Assembly (NCBI GenBank): GCA_902773215.1
Contig: CACYDQ010000310.1
Coordinates: forward strand, 1 to 10,219
Direction: 5' to 3'
DNA length: 10,219 nucleotides
Source: an uncultured Spirochaetaceae bacterium
GTDB lineage: Bacteria > Spirochaetota > Spirochaetia > Treponematales > Treponemataceae
The notes beneath the pieces were generated by a model. The model saw only the letters and a list, made by a program, of their open reading frames with translations, made no database searches and was not told where the DNA came from. Shown in pieces: positions 6,574 to 10,219 of this stretch (positions within the stretch are counted from its first letter, which is position 1; each line of letters opens with the position of its first letter). A program made the position numbers and the translations under genes.

Positions 6574-6653
6574 TGCAGGCAGCCAGATTGCTGGGGAGGT
6601 TGTTGCCGACGTGTGGCGGCTGCTGAATGCCGCGCTGGACAAATGGCTATGTT
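6574..6653 (+). pseudogene. 3' fragment of a second XRE-regulator copy
   Basis: Read on the plus strand this encodes SQIAGEVVADVWRLLNAALD and then KWL, matching the C-terminus of the regulator at 5334-5675 (SQITGEVVADIRRLLNAALD, then KCL) with only a few changes. The similarity is also visible in the DNA. No helix-turn-helix is encoded upstream: the frame begins at an ATG at 6539 inside unrelated promoter sequence and reads to a stop at 6682, giving a 47-codon remnant. It most likely survives from a deleted or replaced neighbouring system with a related regulator. Confidence 0.75.
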
Positions 6654-6779
6654 TGTGTCGAAATAGAAGCTCGTGCGCATAAAGTTGTCAGTGAAGCTGA
6701 ACGACTGTTCGTTGTACGTGTGCAAAATCCGCCGCATCCCGCTCCTTAGGCTTGATTCAAAGAGTTTGAGACAGCGGCA
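6651..6779 (-). pseudogene. C-terminal remnant resembling RecG-like/AlbA_2 ATP-binding regulator
   Basis: The minus strand encodes, without a plausible start, LFESSLRSGMRRILHTYNEQ followed by SFSFTDNFMRTSFYFDTN. A G-M/I-R-R-I helix followed by a Phe/Asn-rich strand pair (FxxxDNFxRxxFY) is typical of the extreme C-terminus of AlbA_2/divergent AAA-4 proteins often annotated as RecG-like transcriptional regulators. The frame has no upstream body; the YoeB-type toxin gene abuts it at 6780. At its other end it meets the regulator remnant. Assignment is by motif resemblance only. Confidence 0.5.
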
Positions 6780-7040
6780 TCATACATAATGTCCGCGGCA
6801 TGAGACAATCTGAAGCATTCCGTTTTCCATACGGTAAACAAGGCGGTTTGTTTCGTCTATGCGGCGGCTCCATAGGCCGCTCAGATTCCCTTTCAAAGGC
6901 TCCGGTTTACCGGTTCCGGTATCAAATCCGCTCCGCTCGATGTCCTGAATCAGGGCATTTATCCGTTTGAGAGTCTTTTTGTCTTGAGTTTGCCAATAAA
7001 GGTAATCGTCCCAAGCTTCATCGAACCAGATTTTCTTCAT
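6780..7040 (-). CDS. yoeB: YoeB-type mRNA interferase toxin (Txe/YoeB family)
   Basis: An 86-residue protein of the RelE superfamily, YoeB branch, which cleaves mRNA in the ribosomal A site. The whole chain fits: KIWFDEAWDDYLYWQTQDKK at the start, GKPEPLKGNLSGLWSRRID in the middle and an SCRGHYV end. Counting from the ATG at 7040, Glu47, Arg66, His84 and Tyr85 match the catalytic Glu46, Arg65, His83 and Tyr84 of E. coli YoeB. Length matches too (84 residues in E. coli). The ATG overlaps the antitoxin stop as TGATG; a TTG one codon earlier is less likely. The gene looks intact and active. Remnant DNA begins directly after the stop. Confidence 0.93.
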   Translation of the reverse strand: MKKIWFDEAWDDYLYWQTQDKKTLKRINALIQDIERSGFDTGTGKPEPLKGNLSGLWSRRIDETNRLVYRMENGMLQIVSCRGHYV

Positions 7041-7267
7041 CAATCTACCTCGATGAGCTCGTGCTCTACCCCTTTCCCTTCATCGAGTGCTTTTATCCCG
7101 CGTTCAATATGCTCAATATTGCTTTTTGAATAAAACAAATCTTCATCGCTGTCTTTTGAAGCCCAGTTCTGCAATGCCTGGGAAAGCCGCGTCAAGAGCA
7201 TGACGCACTGGTTGTACGAAAAGCTGTCCACTTCATTCAAAACCGCGTTAAATGCAATGTCGCTCAT
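7040..7267 (-). CDS. Antitoxin partner of the YoeB-type toxin
   Basis: A 75-residue protein directly upstream of and overlapping the toxin gene, so the antitoxin role follows mainly from position. The N-terminal half (FNAVLNEVDSFSYNQCVML and a following helix) looks helical and unlike the Phd/YefM fold that usually partners YoeB. The acidic C-terminus GKGVEHELIEVD resembles the toxin-wrapping tails of RelB/YefM-type antitoxins. The ATG at 7267 is chosen for the AGGAGG box seven to eight bases upstream; the frame is open for 16 more codons but those cover the promoter. Confidence 0.82.
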   Translation of the reverse strand: MSDIAFNAVLNEVDSFSYNQCVMLLTRLSQALQNWASKDSDEDLFYSKSNIEHIERGIKALDEGKGVEHELIEVD

Positions 7268-7286
7268 AAAGGCCTCCTGCGTATTC

Positions 7287-7333
7287 AGTATATCGCTTCT
7301 TTTGGGGAACGGCAACCGTATGTCCCTGTTCCC
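7287..7333 (-). promoter_or_regulatory. Promoter and possible operator of the YoeB-type pair
   Basis: On the minus strand, TTGCCG (7315-7310), a 17-bp spacer and TATACT (7292-7287) form a good sigma-70 promoter 19 bp before the antitoxin ATG. An inverted repeat GGGAAC (7305-7310) / GTTCCC (7328-7333), arms 23 bp apart, overlaps the -35 and could be the autoregulatory operator. Confidence 0.6.
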
Positions 7334-7342
7334 TCCCCCCTT

Positions 7343-7409
7343 CCGACAGCAAAAATCGGTCAGTTTTCAGTAAAAACCCTCTATCTTTTTCCGCAATCCT
7401 GCCTTATCA
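7343..7409 (+). repeat. 67-bp dispersed repeat, copy 1
   Basis: Matches 9924-9990 in the same orientation at 62 of 67 positions without gaps, and similarity stops abruptly at both ends. It begins with a small dyad (CCGA...TCGG) and ends in CTGCCTTATCA. It lies 70 bp upstream of the third antitoxin gene, ahead of that gene's own -10 box. Confidence 0.9.
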
Positions 7410-7448
7410 GATGAAACTCTGATTCATCTGGAACATAAGTCAAAAGCG

Positions 7449-7457
7449 TGATATACT
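7449..7457 (+). promoter_or_regulatory. Extended -10 promoter of the third toxin-antitoxin pair
   Basis: TGATATACT (7449-7457) is an extended -10 box, 21 bp before the antitoxin ATG, with a weak -35 (TGGAAC) 17 bp upstream. The 14 bases GTGATATACTTACA (7448-7461) are identical to the core of the restriction-modification promoter read on the minus strand. Confidence 0.6.
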
Positions 7458-7478
7458 TACAGATACTGGGGGTGATAC

Positions 7479-7709
7479 ATGACTATCGAAGGGTACTATG
7501 ATGGCAGGCAATATGTTGCTCTGGAGGATGTTTCCATAAAGGAGAATCAGAAAGTCCGGATTACCATTCTTGATGAATACTTTGAGCCGGATGAACATGA
7601 AAAGAACGTGGATCTTCTTGCGCGGTATAAAGGTTTCGGCGGAAGGATATGGGAGGAAGATCCTCAGGAGTATGTTTCTGCGCTGAGGGCCGAGGAACGG
7701 TCAAGATGA
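7479..7709 (+). CDS. Antitoxin of a VapBC-like pair
   Basis: A 76-residue protein upstream of a PIN toxin. MTIEGYYDGRQYVALEDVSI and KENQKVRITILDE suggest a short beta-rich N-terminal domain like AF2212/DUF104-type or AbrB-like antitoxins. The remainder (LLARYKGFGGRIWEEDPQEY) is a flexible acidic/aromatic tail suited to block the toxin's active site. GGGGG (7468-7472) is the ribosome binding site, six bases before the ATG. Its stop overlaps the toxin start as ATGA. The role is inferred from order and overlap; the exact antitoxin family is uncertain. Confidence 0.82.
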   Translation: MTIEGYYDGRQYVALEDVSIKENQKVRITILDEYFEPDEHEKNVDLLARYKGFGGRIWEEDPQEYVSALRAEERSR

Positions 7710-8119
7710 GCCCGATATTCTTGGACACGTCCCCGCTCATTTATTATTTGGACGGAATTGAGCCGTTTGCATCAAAGGTGGAAAAATACCTGCTTTCCGC
7801 AATGGATGAGAAATGCCTCCTGTATACTTCCACCATAACGGACACAGAGTATTTTGTGTATCCTTATCGCGAGAAAAATTTCGTGAAAATCATGGGATAC
7901 AAAGCATTCTTGCAGAATGCACATATCCTAAAAATCAGTATCGGGGAAGATATAGCCGAAAAAGCCGCTCAAATTCGTGCTGAATATCCTGGAATAAAAA
8001 CTGCGGATTCATTGCAGCTTGCGGCTGCTATTGTATACGATTGCGATGTTTTTTTGACGAATGACAAGCAGCTGCGGCAAATCCAGGAGCTTGGCATAAA
8101 ACTTGTGGACGAGCTGTAG
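7706..8119 (+). CDS. VapC-like PIN-domain RNase toxin
   Basis: A 137-residue PIN-domain protein, the usual VapC length. SPIFLDTSPLIYYLDG carries Asp7, TITDTEYFVYPY carries Glu48, KTADSLQLAAA carries Asp101 and FLTNDKQLRQI carries Asp120: the four acidic residues that bind the catalytic metal, in their canonical order. It is thus expected to be an active site-specific RNase. The ATG at 7706 overlaps the antitoxin stop; an upstream GTG-initiated frame from 7649 would add 19 residues that overlap the antitoxin and look non-native. Length, catalytic set and context agree, so confidence is high that it is intact. Confidence 0.92.
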   Translation: MSPIFLDTSPLIYYLDGIEPFASKVEKYLLSAMDEKCLLYTSTITDTEYFVYPYREKNFVKIMGYKAFLQNAHILKISIGEDIAEKAAQIRAEYPGIKTADSLQLAAAIVYDCDVFLTNDKQLRQIQELGIKLVDEL

Positions 8120-8189
8120 TCCATTAACCCTGCGTCCTGAGCTGCATCACTATCCTTTGTCACGGCCCTGTTTTTTTTCCAAAAAGCCC

Positions 8190-8220
8190 TTGACCTGGCC
8201 GTAAGGGCCGGCATTATCAT
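8190..8220 (+). promoter_or_regulatory. MerR-type promoter with 19-bp spacer
   Basis: TTGACC (8190-8195) and TATCAT (8215-8220) are separated by 19 bp. The spacer holds an imperfect dyad (CCTGGCC / GGCCGG around GTAAG). Over-long spacers with central dyads are the hallmark of promoters activated by MerR-family proteins through DNA untwisting. The operon's second gene encodes a MerR-family protein, the obvious candidate regulator. Confidence 0.7.
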
Positions 8221-8247
8221 GTGTCCAAAAGACAAAACGGAGGACAA

Positions 8248-9117
8248 ATGATGAAGGACTTGAGCCTGCTGACATGGAAGGAGGTCCGGGCGCTTGACAA
8301 GGACAGGAGCATCGTCTTTGTCGTGCTCGCCCCGATTGAGGAGCACGGGTGCTGCCTGCCGCTTGCGACGGACTTGCTGGAGGGCGAGTATTGGTGCCGG
8401 GGCGCGATGGCAAAAGTGGAGGCGGCCCTGGGTGCCGGGTGCTACTACCTCCCGGCGTTCCCGGTCGCGGCCGCATCGGTCACCGAGTTCTACGGGTCGG
8501 TTCATTTTACGATGCGGACGACCTGCGAGGTTGCCCGGGGAATCCTTGAGAGCCTGTGCTGCATGGGCTTCAGGCATATCGTCGTCATTGCGTCCCATGC
8601 GGATCCCCAGCATCAGATAGCCGTCGGGAAGGCGGTCAGGAAGGTGAACCGCAAATACGGTGTCCGCGCGATTGCCCCGATGGGAGCGATTTTCATGGGG
8701 GCGGGAACCGGGCAGGCGGAAGCTGTGGGGCGCGTCATGCGGGAGCATGCGGATGACTACCATGCGGGCTGGGTCGAGACTTCCTGCCTGCTGGATATGG
8801 ACGGCGGGTATGTCCGTGACGGCTACCGGCAGCTGCCCGACACGGGGATACCGGACAGGGACATGATTTTCAGGAAGAGGCAGCTGGCGGCGATGGGGGT
8901 ATACGGGCATATCGGCTCTCCCCGTCTCGCGACTGCGGAACTCGGCAGGCAGCTGAACGGGAATTGTGTTGATTCGCTCTGCGATGCTGCTGTATGCTTC
9001 TATAAACGGAGCGGTTACCAGAAGTATGCGGGCTACCCCTTGTACGGGATTCTTCCGCTCCACCTGGGATTCCTGGGGATGTTCGGCCGCGTGAGGCGGA
9101 GTAAGGAGGGCAGGTGA
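8248..9117 (+). CDS. Creatininase-family metallohydrolase
   Basis: A 289-residue protein of the creatininase family (metal-dependent amide hydrolases such as creatininase and 3-dehydro-scyllo-inosose or MftE-like members). APIEEHGCCLPLATD (28-42) matches the family signature E-x-H-G-x3-L-P-L-x-T-D, giving metal ligands Glu31, His33 and Asp42. IASHADPQH (114-122) replaces the common NGHGGN; His117 and Asp119 align with His120 and Glu122 of creatininase. HAGWVETS (172-179) matches the conserved HAGxxETS. The substrate cannot be inferred. GGAGG at 8239-8243 serves either ATG 8248 or ATG 8251 (better spacing); an in-frame GTG at 8221 lies in the promoter. The stop overlaps the MerR gene start. 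Confidence 0.87.
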   Translation: MMKDLSLLTWKEVRALDKDRSIVFVVLAPIEEHGCCLPLATDLLEGEYWCRGAMAKVEAALGAGCYYLPAFPVAAASVTEFYGSVHFTMRTTCEVARGILESLCCMGFRHIVVIASHADPQHQIAVGKAVRKVNRKYGVRAIAPMGAIFMGAGTGQAEAVGRVMREHADDYHAGWVETSCLLDMDGGYVRDGYRQLPDTGIPDRDMIFRKRQLAAMGVYGHIGSPRLATAELGRQLNGNCVDSLCDAAVCFYKRSGYQKYAGYPLYGILPLHLGFLGMFGRVRRSKEGR

Positions 9118-9878
9118 TGTATTCAAGAGGTCAGTTCGCGGTGATGGGGAAGGTGGGCAGGAAAGCCTTGCGCCTCTATCACGAGGAGGGGCTGCTCGTC
9201 CCCGCGTATCGCAACGAGGAGAACGGCTACCATTATTACGCGGAGGAACAGCTTGCGGTCCTTGAGCGGATAAAGCGGCTCAGGGGCATCGGGCTCTCGC
9301 TCTTTGAGATACGGCAGGTGCTTGACGGGAAAGCCAGCGAGGGAGAGCTTGTCAAAAGCAGGATACGGGAGCTGGGTGAACAGGTCAGGGCCGTGAAGGA
9401 GCTGGCGGCCAGTGCGGACAGTCCTGCGGTCAAAGGTCCCGGCACGAAGGGGGGCAAACCCGGTGAATGTATGCCGGATATCCGGGGATTCGAGCGGAAG
9501 GCCTGCCTGTACGTCGATGAGAACGTCGGGAGGGAGGACCTTGGCATGTCGGTCGGCAGGCTGTACGAGAAGGCGGCCCGGGAAGGGCGTGCCGTCACCG
9601 GAAGTCATTTCGTCATCTATACGGGGCTGGCGGATGAAGAATCTTTTTCCATGCGGACCTGCCTCCCGGTTTCCGGGCCGGACGGGGAGGGCGTCATCGG
9701 AATCCGCGAGGAGAAGTGCCTGCATCTTGTTTTCCGGGGTGGCTTCTCCAAAACGGGGGAAGCGCACGTGCTCATGCGGAAGTATGCGGAGGAACACGAT
9801 ATTGCCCTTGCGGACACCGTGATCGAAGTTTACAACAGGGATATGTCGGTGGACGTGTACTACCCGCTCCCCGGCTGA
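9117..9878 (+). CDS. MerR-family regulator with C-terminal effector-binding domain
   Basis: A 253-residue protein. Residues 5-70 form a MerR winged helix-turn-helix: KALRLYHEEGLLVP (16-29), NGYHYY (36-41) and GIGLSLFEIRQVLDG. A coiled-coil linker follows (SRIRELGEQVRAVKELAA), then a Gly/Lys-rich hinge, and from about residue 125 a GyrI-like/BmrR-type effector-binding domain beginning ERKACLYVDENVGRED and ending VIEVYNRDMSVDVYYPL. Such proteins bind small organic molecules and activate promoters with long spacers; the 19-bp-spacer promoter at 8190 fits. The ATG at 9117 overlaps the hydrolase stop as TGATG and follows AAGGAGGG (9103-9110) by six bases. A GTG one codon earlier is less likely. 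The ligand may be a substrate of the neighbouring hydrolase or dehydrogenase. Confidence 0.9.
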   Translation: MYSRGQFAVMGKVGRKALRLYHEEGLLVPAYRNEENGYHYYAEEQLAVLERIKRLRGIGLSLFEIRQVLDGKASEGELVKSRIRELGEQVRAVKELAASADSPAVKGPGTKGGKPGECMPDIRGFERKACLYVDENVGREDLGMSVGRLYEKAAREGRAVTGSHFVIYTGLADEESFSMRTCLPVSGPDGEGVIGIREEKCLHLVFRGGFSKTGEAHVLMRKYAEEHDIALADTVIEVYNRDMSVDVYYPLPG

Positions 9879-9895
9879 GCCGTGTGAGTCTGGGA

Positions 9896-9923
9896 CGGCA
9901 ATCTGCGGGCATCGGGATTGCCG
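9896..9923 (+). terminator. Hairpin after the MerR gene
   Basis: CGGCAATC and GATTGCCG form a perfect 8-bp stem with a 12-base loop, 17 bp after the MerR stop and directly before the 67-bp repeat. There is no T-tract, so it may be a factor-dependent terminator, a protein-binding dyad or an RNA stabiliser. Its left arm plus loop start (CGGCAATCTGCGGG) also occurs at 440-453. Confidence 0.4.
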
Positions 9924-9990
9924 CCGACAGCAAAAATCGGGCAGTTTTCAGTAAAAATCCCCTATCTTTTTCCGCGATTCTGCCTTATCA
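9924..9990 (+). repeat. 67-bp dispersed repeat, copy 2
   Basis: Ungapped match to 7343-7409 with five differences, same orientation. It ends 25 bp before the alcohol dehydrogenase ATG. TATCAT (9986-9991) at its end could be that gene's -10 box, so this copy may carry the dehydrogenase promoter, although no good -35 is visible. Confidence 0.9.
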
Positions 9991-10015
9991 TGGAAGGGTA
10001 AGGAGATTTTGACCC

Positions 10016-10219
10016 ATGGAAAACTTTACCTTCTATTCACCGACCTTCTTTGTCTTCGGAAAGGACACCGAGAAAGAGGCGGGCAAGTATGTCAGGCGGT
10101 TCGGCGGCAGCAAGGTGCTGATACATTTCGGAGGCAAGAGCGCGAAGAGCTCCGGCCTCCTGGACCGGGTGGAAGCCTCCCTCAAGGGGGCGGGCATTCC
10201 CTATGTGAGCCTGGGCGGA
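10016..10219 (+). CDS. Iron-containing alcohol dehydrogenase, N-terminal 68 residues (runs off window)
   Basis: The peptide starts MENFTFYSPTFFVFGKDTEK, the typical opening of group III iron-dependent alcohol dehydrogenases of the butanol dehydrogenase (BdhA/YqhD-like) branch, followed by the first dinucleotide-binding segment: GGSKVLIHFGGKSAKSSGLLD. Relatives usually have GGGS-x-K here, so GGKSAK is a slight deviation. These enzymes reduce aldehydes with NAD(P)H. The metal-binding half lies beyond the window. AAGGAG at 10000-10005 is the ribosome binding site, with a somewhat long 10-base spacing. It follows the MerR/hydrolase operon on the same strand and may be co-regulated or driven from the 67-bp repeat. 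Confidence 0.88.
   Translation, partial: MENFTFYSPTFFVFGKDTEKEAGKYVRRFGGSKVLIHFGGKSAKSSGLLDRVEASLKGAGIPYVSLGG

Noticed and set aside
8165..8178. Terminator at the eight-T run after the VapC-like toxin
   Set aside because: No convincing GC-rich stem precedes the T-run on the plus strand.
7969..9126. Long minus-strand open frame opposite the hydrolase gene
   Set aside because: It runs antisense through the VapC-like toxin end and the creatininase-family gene; the translation is Pro/Arg/His-rich with no domain, as expected of a shadow frame.
9123..9797. Minus-strand open frame opposite the MerR gene
   Set aside because: It is antisense to a clear MerR-family protein and shows no domain or ribosome binding site.

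Overview
The window is a bacterial accessory region of about 10 kb. It has strong AGGAGG-type ribosome binding sites, sigma-70-like promoters (several of the extended -10 form TGnTATAnT), ATGA/TGATG gene overlaps and high-GC coding except for one AT-rich block. The dense toxin-antitoxin content, protein styles and moderate GC would fit a Treponema-like spirochaete from a gut or rumen. That is an impression from family resemblance and was not tested.

Layout. Positions 1-180 (minus) hold the start of an unrecognised gene cut by the window edge. Positions 180-458 hold its promoter, a possible terminator and a five-copy 23-bp tandem array. Positions 458-5223 (minus) are a three-gene restriction-modification operon: a short methyltransferase-like subunit with motif I but no NPPY, an Eco57I-like N6-adenine methyltransferase with NPPY but an altered motif I, and an 846-residue protein joining a GIY-YIG/T5orf172-like nuclease domain to an SF2 helicase. 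A divergent XRE-family regulator (5334-5675, plus) faces it. The shared 110-bp gap contains four near-palindromic 13-bp sites, three of them exactly 27 bp apart and placed over the operon promoter, so the regulator probably acts like a C (controller) protein.

Positions 5739-8119 hold three toxin-antitoxin pairs of different families: a DUF3368 PIN-like toxin with a UPF0175 antitoxin (minus), a YoeB-type RNase with an unusual small antitoxin (minus), and a VapC-like PIN toxin with a small beta-rich antitoxin (plus). Between the first two lie two gene remnants: a 3' fragment of a second copy of the XRE regulator and a C-terminal scrap resembling RecG-like/AlbA_2 ATP-binding regulators.

Positions 8190-9878 (plus) are a two-gene operon: a creatininase-family metallohydrolase and a MerR-family regulator with a C-terminal effector-binding-like domain, behind a promoter with the 19-bp spacer and central dyad typical of MerR-controlled promoters. 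The window ends inside an iron-containing alcohol dehydrogenase gene (10016 onward). A 67-bp repeat (62/67 identical) lies upstream of the third toxin-antitoxin pair and again upstream of the dehydrogenase, so the 2.5 kb between the copies is bracketed by direct repeats.

The most notable observations are the phased operator array of the restriction-modification system, the sharp GC drop confined to the presumed target-recognition part of the methyltransferase, the split methyltransferase with complementary motifs, and the remnants of a second regulator copy.
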